DNA of 64,000 bases, from contig CM062296.1 of the NCBI GenBank assembly GCA_031216915.1, positions 800,191,022 to 800,255,021 on the forward strand, written 5' to 3'. The stretch comes from Pictodentalium vernedei (lineage: Eukaryota > Mollusca > Scaphopoda > Dentaliida > Dentaliidae). Of the stretch, positions 54,150 through 64,000 are shown piece after piece (the first letter of the stretch is position 1; every line of letters begins with the position of its first letter). The position numbers and the translations under genes are program-made. Below the pieces are notes generated by a model, which saw only the letters and a list, made by a program, of their open reading frames with translations, made no database searches and was not told the DNA's origin.

Positions 54150-54850
54150 CATTTCTTGGAGCCTGTATTTCCAGACATGCGTGGGAAAGACGTTCTTCCT
54201 GGAGAGATTATCCCACAGCCACATCCACCCCCCCCCCCCCAACTGTCATCAGACAAACCCACTACCGAAGCTGCTCAAGTGTTTCTTACAGCCTTTCAAG
54301 ACATTGCTGTACAAAATTTGTTAAAAGGACTGGTAGAAAAAGTCTATAGAAAGACAAGTAAGACCTATTGTTGCCGATCCCGAATTATATGTTAAAACTC
54401 TGAATAATAAGTTGGAGAAGGAAATATTACCAATAACAAAACTTGAACACGGCCTTGATGACCTCCGCCAATAGGGGATGATCACTGATCTTCGAATAAC
54501 GCGACTCCAAGAAATTAAAAACGAAGACACTGCAAAATAGTCATGGATCTTGTCAATACCGCAGGTGCTCCTTTCAAGCCCAATCAGATTGAAACAAGTC
54601 ATCGTTCAGCACCTCAGGGGCTGATCGTACGAGATCTATTCTTGTGGAGTTCTGCCGTTGTAGAAATCGGGATCGTTTTTTATAAAGCTCGTCAAATCTT
54701 GAGAGGTGGGGCTACCTCTAATATCTAAATCAATGGTCAACAGTTGCGCAAAGACAAGGAAATAATGGACTGTTGGACAAAGGACGGGGCTATATTCCTC
54801 AGACTACATGAGTCTAATTCTCATCTCTGATGCGCAAATGCTGAAGCTTA
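54150..54850 (+). pseudogene. Degenerate LINE ORF1-like fragment
   Basis: Protein-like pieces in order but in several frames: PTTEAAQVFLTAFQDIAVQN, then FKPNQIETSHR, FYKARQILRGG and DKEIMDCWTKDGAIFLRLHE. The SHR and FYKAR segments resemble the RNA-binding/C-terminal region of LINE ORF1 proteins. Many stops. The family is a tentative call. Confidence 0.5.
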
Positions 54851-54859
54851 AAATAAGCC

Positions 54860-55890
54860 CAAATCCGAACTCCTAAATCTCAAAGTGTCATATCAACGAA
54901 CTCGATGGCTTTACCTAAACCTATCGCCTGAAAATTCGCAGCAATTTACAGATAAAGTGATGGATCGACCTAATTGCTTTGGAGTGGGGAGGGGAAGCGG
55001 TGCCACAGGGGTGCGGCGGGGTGGGAGCTGGGGGGCAGGGCCTCCCACTTTTCTTCGGGCACCTCCAAAGTCAAACTTTCAAATTACTATCTGACCGTAG
55101 TTTTCCCACCCAATATCACACCCGCAAACGGCACACAACAATACACATTATGTCAGGTGTTGCAGAAACGCTCAGATACCGCTGCCAGGGCGTGCAAATA
55201 TGAAAATATTTCCTAGTTCACACTCCTCCCTAGTTCAGCGATCTGAGCGTAGTGGCTACCGCCCCCCCCCACCCCCTGCTACAGCGGGGTAGCCAATACA
55301 ATCGGATCGCTGATCTACCTCCTCCCCTATCCTCGTCTAGCGCAGGCCTGCGGTGTTCGGGAGATGGCATCTCGACCTTGGACCCCGATATCTTACTTAG
55401 CCACCCAAACTGAAATCCAGGCGCCGCCACGTGATCCATGAACAGCTAAGGTGGTATTTCCGTTTTTTTTCCCATTCGTACACAGTACTATTTGTTCTGA
55501 TTTGAACGCCGATTTGCAAGACCCCCCAACGGGATGTCTTCATCTGCAGGTAATGCACTATCAATTTTATTAAATTGGAGTACATGTACCTCGAGTTATT
55601 CTCATTCCCATTGAAAATATAGTATTCTTTGATAATGATCTGAGATGTGATAAATTTACAATCAATTACCTTTAAAGTCAAAGATCCAGTTAATTGCTTT
55701 GGAGAGGGGTAGTAGGACAACCCCCCCCCCACCCCCAGCAACACTCTGGCACCATCTACCCTTAATTCGTGGTACCTCCAGTAATTTCTGTTGCATAAAT
55801 TGTATCTTTTGTACTTATCTGAGCACTGTCTTGTAAGAACATCCCAAAGCCCAAAGCAACTGGGCGGCCACATTCAGAATTGAGGTTCTG
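54860..55890. other. Intergenic with C-runs, no gene seen
   Basis: No supported ORF. GC-rich stretches and two poly-C tracts (55261, 55718) make ORF calls here unreliable. Confidence 0.4.
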
Positions 55891-55892
55891 AT

Positions 55893-57510
55893 TTTTCAGA
55901 TTTGGTTTCGGTTCGGTTTCAGGAAAAACCTCGGTTTCAGTTCGTATTTTCTATGTGTTAAGAACAGAGAGTAAATGATACATCAGGCTCCTTATCTTGG
56001 AAACAAATCTGTAAATAGTTTGTACAACACCACTCAACACGATCGCCTTGTCTGTAAGTTTCTTCATTAGGTTCAACTTCACTTCCCTTTGATCAGTCTT
56101 TACCCTTTACGGTCAAAACCGGCCCGCGCTATTCTCAAGAATCGTCAATGAATTTTCATTATTTTTTTCATTTTTTCTCTCTAAAACATAGGTTAACATA
56201 GGTTATGAGCTCGTCGAGCTCGTTCCAATGAGGGATCATGACCTATGTTTTTGAGACAAAAAATGAAAATAATAGTTATTCAAGAATTTTTTTTTTTTTG
56301 CAAGTGTCGTCTGCTTTTCATGTTAGGTAAAGGGTTAAAGGTTCTAGGAAATCAGTTGCTAATCCTCTTCCGTCAGAAAATATAAAAATATACAAATTAG
56401 GTTAACAAATAAATAAAGTTCATCTAATTTATGCGGTGTTCCCATTGTCACATTTTATCCCTTTTGACTCGCCCGGTGGGCGAGTCAATAGGGAGAAGAT
56501 GTGACAATCTGAACACGAAGTATTTCGCCCCCTTGTCGAATAGACGAAGTGACGCGAGTCTTGATTGGGTGTTCGATATAATATAAGGATTAGTGCATTG
56601 TTTGGAGTTGACTACGCCCAAATAGTGCTCAGTGTGGTGCAGTTCCCGACGCGAAGCGGAAAAACATCTGTCCAATTTGTTAATCTATTACCAAGGTAGC
56701 AGCCCTACCAACCAGCGTTATATAGAAAAAAATACCATGTATTTTTCAAAAAACATTTTCTTCTTCCCAAACACGGCTAACTTGAATTATTGATATGACC
56801 AGAAGACAAATTTTGAATCGGTCGCCAAGGTAAACAAAACATTTCCCACAAACGGAACTGTGTATTCCAGAATCGCGCAACTCGCGAATGAAAGCTAAAA
56901 TTTTCGAAATTTGACAACGCAGTTTGATAATTTCCACACATTTGTCACACATATTTATTACCGAATGGGTCAGTACGGGATACAAAACTCCGAAGATTCA
57001 AATGAATTCCATTATTTATTCGTTTACTACCCAAAACATACAATTAAATAGCTAAATAATATGAGCAGCGAAACAAACGATTTTTCATATCCGGACGCGT
57101 TCTCATGAAAGTTGTACCCAGGTATGGATCATTCTCTTCGAAACGAGAATGGATCATCTTCTCAAGGAATAAAATGAACGCCTCGGAAAATGTGACTTCA
57201 GCAATGGAAAAGCGATACATTTTTCCTTTTCCCCATGATTTCTTTCCGAGTCGTTTTGTGGATGTTGTGCCTCTGTGAATCGATTATTAAATTTAGCCTG
57301 ATTAGTTTTATTCGCCCAGTATGAAAAGAAAACTGATATAGTAGTGTGCTAAAAATAAAAAACGTGTAATGCCTGGGTGTAGTGCCTGGTGAGTTCTGTG
57401 GATGCAAACTACACGAAATAGGGGTGCAGCATTCGTCCCATCAGGAACCTAGAAGGTCACGTGAGATATAATATTGATCGATAGTTCATTTCCCTCTTAG
57501 TATGATAGTT
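55893..57510. mobile_element. Repeat family H, copy 3, carrying a P1 MITE
   Basis: Begins TTCGGTTCGGTTTCAGGAAA. It has TAAAGTTCATCTAATTTATG, a palindrome around GACTCGCCCGGTGGGCGAGTC (56464-56485) and ACACGAAGTATTTCGCCCCC. It ends near TATGATAGTTTGATCAGTTT, also found in copy 1. The stretch 56580-57480 is not shared with the other copies. Confidence 0.55.
56098..56338. mobile_element. TTAA MITE family P1, copy 8
   Basis: Right TTAA present, left altered to TTTA. The left arm has lost the CCAACGTAACG part, and the core left arm is partly duplicated (ACATAGGTT twice). Confidence 0.75.
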
Positions 57511-57518
57511 TGATCAGT

Positions 57519-57768
57519 TTAACCCTTTACCTAACATGAAAAGCAGACGACACTTGCAAAAAAATTCTTGAATAACTAATTGTTTTCATTTTTTGTCTCA
57601 AAAACATAGGTTATGACCCCTCGTTGGAACGAGCTCGACGAGCTCGTTCCAACGAGGGGTCATAACCTATGTTTTTGAGACAAAAAATGAAAATATTTTG
57701 AAAATTAATTGGCGATTTTTGAGAATAGCGCTGGCCGGTTTTGGCCGTTACGTTGGGTAAAGGGTTAT
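57519..57768. mobile_element. TTAA MITE family P1, copy 9 (reverse)
   Basis: Left TTAA; right altered to TTAT. The centre GAACGAGCTCGACGAGCTCG is intact. Confidence 0.85.
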
Positions 57769-58410
57769 CATAATACTAAATCTTCGGCCTTCCGCTGATT
57801 TGTCGCGGTCCTCTTACTGGAGGGCCTACATTAACTCATTGCCCCACCGGGATACCCCCCCCCCCCCCCCCAATGTCCCTCCTAATCTCCCAGTATTCAA
57901 TCAGAAACCTTTCATAATTCCTCCAATTGCGCCTTCTCCACCCTGTCAACTGTAAAAGTGTCCCTTTTCCTCATGTCATTCCTCATCCAATTATCCTTCA
58001 TGTTTCCATCCCATTTTTCCATTAATTTCCCAATGAGTCTTGATCTACTTGGCAAATAATTGAGGCATTATAAAATGAAATGTTCCAGGGTCTCCGTTAC
58101 ACCTAAGTTACACATTTGGCATACTCTTTCTTCGCCTTTCTCGACCCCCCCCCCCCCCCCCCAACTCTAGTGACTTGGATCTTTGAACAACAACGGCCCC
58201 TCAAACAATCAACAATCAATCCAGGTACACCTCAAAAGCTAGCGCTCTCTTTTTATATAACCCGTCTAAGGAACACTTGGTCCTAAGTCCAGCTCGCCAG
58301 TTTCTGTTGCAACCCTCAAGCACACTTTCCCCTACAAAGCTCCTTCCCTGCTGGTGCCCCTTTCTAGATCTTCAGTCTCTAGAGAGTAGTTCCCCAAAGC
58401 TCCCTCACTC
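57769..58410. other. Degenerate LINE-flank and poly-C sequence
   Basis: Contains poly-C tracts at about 57856 and 58146. No reliable ORF; probably the continuation of the decayed LINE to the right. Confidence 0.4.
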
Positions 58411-58413
58411 GCT

Positions 58414-59087
58414 TTATCCCTCCTGTCTGAATGTTATAGTCCCATACATGCTTGAATGTCGTTTTACACGATCTGCTGTTTGGATTGCTTTCCAGGTAAA
58501 TTGGTAGCATAATGTTCCCATATCTATTCTATTTTTAACCGGCATCCACCTGAGTTTACCTCTGACCGCTTCAAGTGCGATGGCATCATTTTGTAGATTC
58601 TTTAAATTCCTCACTACCATTTGGTTTAGAGGGATCACATCTATTGCATGTTATACTTGGTAATCCAACACTCTCCCGAATAGTTTTTCCAACGAACACC
58701 CTGTTAAAACTATTTCTTCCCATACGTTTTTAAATAGTGCTGTAAGATGTTCATAAAATGGATTCCCTCCTCTTTTTAACAATTCGTTGGAAATTTCATC
58801 AGTGCATTGTACCTTACCATTCTTCAACTTGGAGACTGCATTTCGTACTTCCTCCACCCCAGTTTCCCTGCATAGTAAGTCAGACAGAATTTCTGCACAC
58901 TCCATCACACATCCTGGAGAGATGCCTTCTCCCACCTTCTGTCATTTACCTTGTCCCAATGCTTGATCCTTTCTACCTCTATTATGTCCCGGTCACCGGT
59001 ACTTTTCCCATCCACCTTAATAACCTGCGTGGTATTGCCTTTATTCGTTTTATTTATCCAGTTCCAGAATCTATTGGAATTTGACAT
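58414..59087 (-). pseudogene. LINE reverse-transcriptase remnant
   Basis: Three minus-strand pieces in order: 59087-58905 with FWNWINKTNKGN (linker between endonuclease and RT), 58935-58651 with VRNAVSKLKNGKVQCTDEIS (start of RT) and a GGNPFYEHLTALFKNVWEE helix, and 58638-58414 with VRGKLRWMPVKNRIDMGTLC (a downstream, C-terminal type segment). The catalytic FADD-type motif is missing, so the centre is deleted. Confidence 0.7.
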
Positions 59088-59309
59088 CCCAACCCCACCC
59101 CATGTTTTCTTACTGCTTTAATGAGATTACTATTCCGCACTTTTCTATTTTTGTCCTTGTTTATATTAACCTTTGTTCATATCTTATTTGGCACTTCTTT
59201 GGCACTTTTGAGTTTCCTAAACTTTCTAAACCCAGAACTTTTCTTTTCTTTCTCTTTTTTGTTGCGTGTTTGAGCTCATTATTTACTCGATATCAACTCA
59301 ATATCAAAA

Positions 59310-59352
59310 AATCGGAACCGAAACGGAAAACCGAAAAATCGACCAGCTCTAA
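59310..59352. mobile_element. Family H terminus
   Basis: CGGAACCGAAACGGAAAACC then GAAAAATCGACCAGCTCTA, the inverse of the family H end. Confidence 0.5.
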
Positions 59353-59599
59353 TCCAGAACCTTATTAAGTTGGGGCGCCTTCATTCACTCGCATTTCCAT
59401 TGTACAGACTGTATTTTTTCAATAATGATCTGGGTATCGATTTGAACATATTTGAACTGATTTAAAGATGGATACTCACTAGTGAGAACAATTTCATTCA
59501 AATCCATCCAATTCATTTGAAATAAAAAGAGGATCGATGCTGCTCATGCCTGTTACAAATGATAATGTTTCAGCTCCGTATAATGTAACAGTAACGCAT

Positions 59600-59965
59600 G
59601 GGAGCGCGGTGGCTCAGTAGGTAGAGGTGCAGGCTGCAAGCCGAGAGGTCCTCGGTTCGAATCCCACCTGCGGCAACCGCGTTGTGTCCTTGGGCAAGAC
59701 ACTTCATCTCCACTGCCCGCGTGGGGGCACGATGACGCCGTGTACGAAGGCGTACTGCGCGTCGATGGTACGCATGTCTTCAACCAATCTAACCCTGCCT
59801 GTGCTGCAGTGCGGAGTTACGATGTTGGGGAGCTGGCAGCTGCTCGTCGTTGCTCGGTGGTTCTCTCCGGGTACTCCGGCTTCCTCCACCCGTAAAACTG
59901 TCACGGTCATGATTAGCCATTGTGCATAAATATGTGACCTTAAACATTAATAAATAAATAATAAC
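59600..59965 (+). repeat. tRNA-derived SINE, full length
   Basis: The head GGGAGCGCGGTGGCTCAGTA has Pol III A box TGGCTCAGTAGG and B box GGTTCGAATCC (59652-59662) at tRNA-like spacing. The shared body follows (TTGTGTCCTTGGGCAAGACA, GGCGTACTGCGCGTCGATGG, TCTTCAACCAATCTAACCCT, GGGTACTCCGGCTTCCTCCA), then CATGATTAGCCATTGTGC and an AATAAATAAATAA tail. Confidence 0.9.
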
Positions 59966-60295
59966 AGTAACGCATAAAGTTACAAAAAATGTTGAAAACA
60001 ACCGATAACGTTATAAACTACGCATACTGTTATAACTTCTAACGCATAATGTTATGAAAATCAACGCACAATGTTACATTTTTTTCAACGCATAATGTTA
60101 AACAATTTCACTGATAATGTTATAACTTTAAATAAACTCGTATCGTGGATAATTTATGGTGTTATGGCTTCAATTCAAGGGGATAGGATGCGGCATTTTG
60201 ATGATTTATGCAGAACTAAAGATAATAGTGCACACCGTATTGAAGATGACTACGTGTGGGCGAATTGTGTTCTGCTAACAGACAGCTTAGTATCT

Positions 60296-60380
60296 AGAGA
60301 GAGAGAGAAAGAGAGAGAGAGGAAAAGAGAGAGTGATAGAGAGAGGGGGGAGAGGGAGGAGAGAGAGATAGACAGGAGGT
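60296..60380. repeat. (GA)n microsatellite
   Basis: GAGAGA-rich stretch, which inflates a spurious 136-codon ORF. Confidence 0.9.
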
Positions 60381-61240
60381 GTCGTGGTAATGGGGCGGAT
60401 GGAGCAAATGTCATGATTTTGGAGGTACCTTTACCACAAATAGGATGCCGAATGGTTGTCTCACCGAAAAAGCACACGTAGTTTCGAAACTGGATAGCAG
60501 AGATGGTACAGCATGTAAAAAGTGATTTCCCTTGAGAACACCTGCTACGTGAAAATCTACCCGACTACGATCTCATCAATTCTGAAATATTAATGTTTAA
60601 GAATGGAATATTGGGTCTTTCCGACACTTTCAACGGATAAGGTCATATTGTGTCGGTGAAAGATTTACGGGACCACCCCATCAACCCGAGCGACATTTTT
60701 TACGTTTCACTAGCCTTCAATAAGCAATGACAGCAAAACGAAAGAGGGGAAAGATAACAAACAAGAGAAACAACATAAAAGTTACGGGTTGCTGGGGTGG
60801 TCTGGGAGGGGTATGAACGGGTGACTGTGGTGGAAGGAATAGCTGGTTGGCAGAGTAAGGCAGGGTGGTTGTGGATGGCAAAGGGTATTGGGGATTGAAG
60901 GTAGGAGGTGTGGGTGGTATGAATACCATGGAAAGGCGGGTTGAAGGGGGCGGGAGAGGTGGTATGTATAAACATACGCCAATACAAAAAGAGAAAGAGC
61001 AAGAATCAAAACACACTCCATACGTAGACTCGAAGCTGGTGTGTGAAAAGGAATAGTAGGTAGAGAGAGAGAGAAGAAAAGAATTGAAGTAATAAGAATA
61101 CCTGAGAATTCCCAGTGCCTAATACAGTAAGTAAGTAAGTAAGTAATTCTTTATTAGCGTGACATGTGCAACAGATTCAATACCTTTTATCTTTACAATA
61201 ATGCACCCGGCCAATTTGACCTATATGTCACGTTAGATTA
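60381..61240. other. Intergenic, no gene seen
   Basis: G-rich low complexity at 60780-60960 and an (AGTA)n run at 61128-61146. No supported gene. Confidence 0.4.
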
Positions 61241-61289
61241 ACCATTATTAACTCGCATGCTCGAATGTACGCTCGTCAGAATCATACAG

Positions 61290-61990
61290 CCCCACCCCAC
61301 CCCGATTCGACTACCACCCCCCCCCCCTTCTGTATCCTCCTCCCCCACCCAGTATTTTATCCAAATCCCTCTCCCCATCACTCTCTCTCACTCAGTCTCT
61401 CATTACACACATTCATCCTTCCACACACACATGCCTTGTATAGAGGCAGTCATGTCTTATACATGTACAACACCAAACATAATCCCAATCCTAATTCCAA
61501 TCCCAATCCTGATCCTGATCCTTTCACATTCCCTCCTACGCCACCTCCTCCTGCCTCTCTCTTCCTCCTAACCCTACGACTCCTTCACCGCCTCCTCCTC
61601 CCCTCCTTCTTCACTTCATAATGTTTGCTCCGAGTGACTCCAACGCTTCCAAAACACGTAATCCCAAATCCGCCACCCCCCCCCCCCCCCCCACTCTTCC
61701 ACCATCACCACAATCTCCGGTACGCTATCGTACCATTCAGTACTACACTCTTATAGTATTTCACAGTGGCCGTCTCTCCACGATCACATCGATATCTCAA
61801 TCGCTGCACCTCCTCCTCTTCATCCTAATCCCTACCCATACCCTTTCAATCCTCCTAATCCCCCTCCTCTTCCTCCTTACCCTACCACCACCCTCTCCTC
61901 TTCTTGATTCTGCTCCAAGTGTGACTCCACAACCAATACTATCCCCTCTACACCACCTCCACTATCCCCATCCCCTCCACTATAACTACC
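61290..61990. repeat. Pyrimidine-rich low-complexity region
   Basis: C/T-rich plus strand with CCTCCTC-type repeats, CCAATCC-type repeats (61485-61520) and C-runs at 61317 and 61678. The overlapping Pro/Leu/Ser-rich ORFs are compositional. Confidence 0.85.
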
Positions 61991-62321
61991 ACCTCCATCT
62001 CCACCTACTTTCTGTTCAATCTTAACTTTTAGAAAAACTGTTCGCAAAATAAACAAATAATACAATATTGTTATAACGAAAGAAATATGTGAAAATTGGG
62101 ATTTAGTCACTCAAAATAGGCAAACATTGAGGTATCTGATCCCCCAAAAAGGAAGAGAAGACTACTCACGTCGGTAAACATACCCTCCGGATAGCATAGC
62201 ACCGACTTCCCCTCACATCATGGTTCAATTGGAGAGAAATCTCGCAAGATTCTGATCCGGATCAAAAAAATCCCCCCAATTGGTCATTTCCCGACAGCCT
62301 TGAAGCACCAGAGCGCGTATC

Positions 62322-62500
62322 AGCATGGTGATGCCATAAATAGATGGAGTGTTACCAGGGCTACTTAAATGTATGTCAGGTGAATAGGTCCCCTCAATCG
62401 GGACAGAAACTCCATGGTGATGACATAAGAAGATGGAAGGCTACTAGGGCTACCTGAATGTATGCCACGTGACTAGGTCCTCCTCTCAATATAAGTCCCC
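62322..62500. repeat. Diverged tandem duplication of about 110 bp
   Basis: CATGGTGATG-CATAA-AGATGG, ACCAGGGCTAC, ATGTATG and GGTCC blocks occur at about 62324 and 62433. Confidence 0.65.
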
Positions 62501-63263
62501 CGAGCGGGGTCTTCCAATGAGGTCCCCCTAATCGGGAAACAAACCCACCTCATATACTGCATACCTGTTTAGGATGGTAACTGGTAGCTACGCGATTTCG
62601 TTAAATAACCTCGGCATCTAACTAAAATAGTCTTAGCTTTGTGGCTTCTTTCTAAGTTGCTCTTTGTAGTATCAGGCGGAGAAGGACAAATACAATACAT
62701 TCTCAGATAGACCCAATGCCACAGCTGGAGAGGGTACAATGTACGAGAAGCTTGGTTACCCACTTTGTCCAGTTACCTCATATTTAAAGTTCTTGTCTAA
62801 AATTGAATCTCCCTAAAAATTAATTATGACAAAGGTAGTATTCCCTCCGTGATGGGGATGGTGTATGGTATACACGCATACCCCTGCGACAAAAACTCTC
62901 CGAATGCAATGATGCCAAATATTTCAAAATTAGCTAATCAGTCTGTATTTTATACAAACCATTCGATACATGCTACATCAATTAAAGAAATGGATGATGC
63001 TGGTATTTGACTGCTTCTGTTGAAAAACAGGGTTCCGATTCAAGTAGATTTGTTTTCAGATTTTCATGTGAATTCACTTTTCACTGAGGACTTCGAATTG
63101 GAAGAATCGATTCAGTTACCTCTCATCCTACTTCGAAGGCGGATAATGCTAAAAAAGCATTGCCTTCCCACACAAGGTTCTAACAAATCACAGCCAAGAT
63201 CATGTTCTTAATGTTACGCTGATACGTTATTATTTAGTTTGGAGCCATGCTGGCGTTCTATGT

Positions 63264-63571
63264 TACAGTTAAAACTAGAAGTCCTGTCATGAAATGCGCA
63301 CAAATAGTGCGTTGATATGCGCGTTAATGTGCGCGTTATGGCCCAAGTAAAGCTATCAAATTCTCTACATATGGCCTGTGCACAAGCAATGTTTCAGCCA
63401 ATGGACCTCCGGGTAACCCGGAGGTCCACTGGCAGAAACATTGCATGTGTTTGCTATGAGTAACCAGGAGAACCTGCTGTGCTTTGGATGTCATTCGATA
63501 TCGCAATCCCAACGCGCAATTAAGCCTACATAAGCGCACTATTCGTGACAGGACTTCTAGTTTTAACTGTA
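63264..63571. mobile_element. TA-flanked MITE family D, copy 4
   Basis: Complete: TACAGTTAAAACTAGAAGTC to GACTTCTAGTTTTAACTGTA, core ACCTCCGGGTAACCCGGAGGT. Slightly shortened right arm. Confidence 0.85.
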
Positions 63572-63897
63572 GTTTCAATATTTCAACTTGTTGTTCAATT
63601 AAAGTGTGTTGTTAATCTGTATGCAACTTGTGTGAGAAGCTTTACTTTTAAAGGACATTCGGTATAATAAAAAACCTACTGACCTTTGTGTAGTGTGGTA
63701 TGACAGGTTATCACCATCAGAAAAGATTAACGCCCGAGACGAAGATAATACAATAACACATTAAACAAATGTTAGAACTTAGTATGTTTATATTATTACC
63801 ACTTTAGCGGGCGTTCTCTAATACATTAACAAAGTTTAATAGGGCATTACAAGAACTTAACGCTCAACTTCCAAAAGTCACTTGACATGTCGTGCCG

Positions 63898-64000
63898 TTA
63901 ACCCTTTACCTAACCTGAAAAGCAGACGACACTTGCAAAAATAATTCTTGAATAACTAATTTTTTTTCATTTTTTGTCTCAAAAACATAGGTTATGACCC
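63898..64000. mobile_element. TTAA MITE family P1, copy 10, cut by window end
   Basis: TTAACCCTTTACCTAACCTG then AGCAGACGACACTTGC and CATAGGTTATGACC to the last base. The rest lies outside. Confidence 0.85.

Noticed and set aside
54077-54349. 90-codon ORF as a host exon
   Set aside because: The neighbouring frame matches the LINE ORF1-like fragment better, and a C-run lies within it.
59600-59675. Functional tRNA gene
   Set aside because: A and B boxes are present, but the sequence continues into a SINE body with an A-rich tail and does not form a clean acceptor stem; it is a SINE head.
60071-60481. 136-codon ORF with a Glu/Arg repeat
   Set aside because: The repeat is a (GA)n microsatellite; the flanks have no recognisable protein features.
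61257-62025. Pro/Leu/Ser-rich plus-strand ORFs
   Set aside because: Produced by pyrimidine-rich low-complexity DNA in several frames at once.

Overview
The window is metazoan nuclear DNA, most likely from a marine invertebrate (I cannot name the phylum). The grounds are AT-rich intergenic sequence with spliced exons, SINEs with tRNA-type and 5S-type heads, dense families of miniature inverted-repeat elements, and two different Polinton/Maverick (adintovirus-like) elements. No bacterial features are present.

Region 1-10.5 kb is the right part of Polinton 1, which runs off the left edge. On the minus strand, from right to left, it carries a DUF8207-like gene (frameshifted), a small Ala/Lys-rich protein, an FtsK/HerA-type packaging ATPase (intact), a capsid-type protein (one in-frame TGA), a membrane-active/core-like protein with GL-F-L repeats, a 110-residue orphan, and a protein-primed family B DNA polymerase with an N-terminal SAP-like block (four in-frame TGAs). 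Two tandem paralogues of unknown function lie on the plus strand. Every in-frame stop is TGA. The paralogue pair shows one arising where the sister copy has CGA, so loss by C-to-T change at CpG is the simplest reading. Major capsid, protease and integrase genes are not in the window and presumably lie to the left. A 275-280 bp tandem repeat and an imperfect inverted repeat (9.5-10.9 kb) follow the genes.

Region 10.9-35 kb holds the last three exons of a host membrane-protein gene on the plus strand (19468-19562, 25302-25431, 34475-34720). All three junctions agree in phase, and the exons give two hydrophobic segments and a charged cytoplasmic-type tail. Its introns are filled with mobile DNA. 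They hold a 1518 bp element with 174 bp terminal inverted repeats, TGT...ACA ends and a truncated H2C2 integrase ORF (Ginger-like), and a decayed second Polinton (28.7-32.0 kb: integrase, an unnamed Polinton gene, a small core-like gene, packaging ATPase). A broken BIR-domain fragment lies next to that Polinton.

Region 35-64 kb has no host gene that I can support. It is a mosaic of TTAA-flanked palindromic MITEs (piggyBac type), TA-flanked MITEs, SINEs, a Penelope-like GIY-YIG remnant, LINE remnants, other foldback elements, microsatellites and unusually many poly-C/poly-G tracts. Several MITE families share the same palindromic centre but have different outer arms, and two SINE types (5S head, tRNA head) share one body. 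Twice a TTAA MITE sits inside a SINE, which confirms the target site by comparison.
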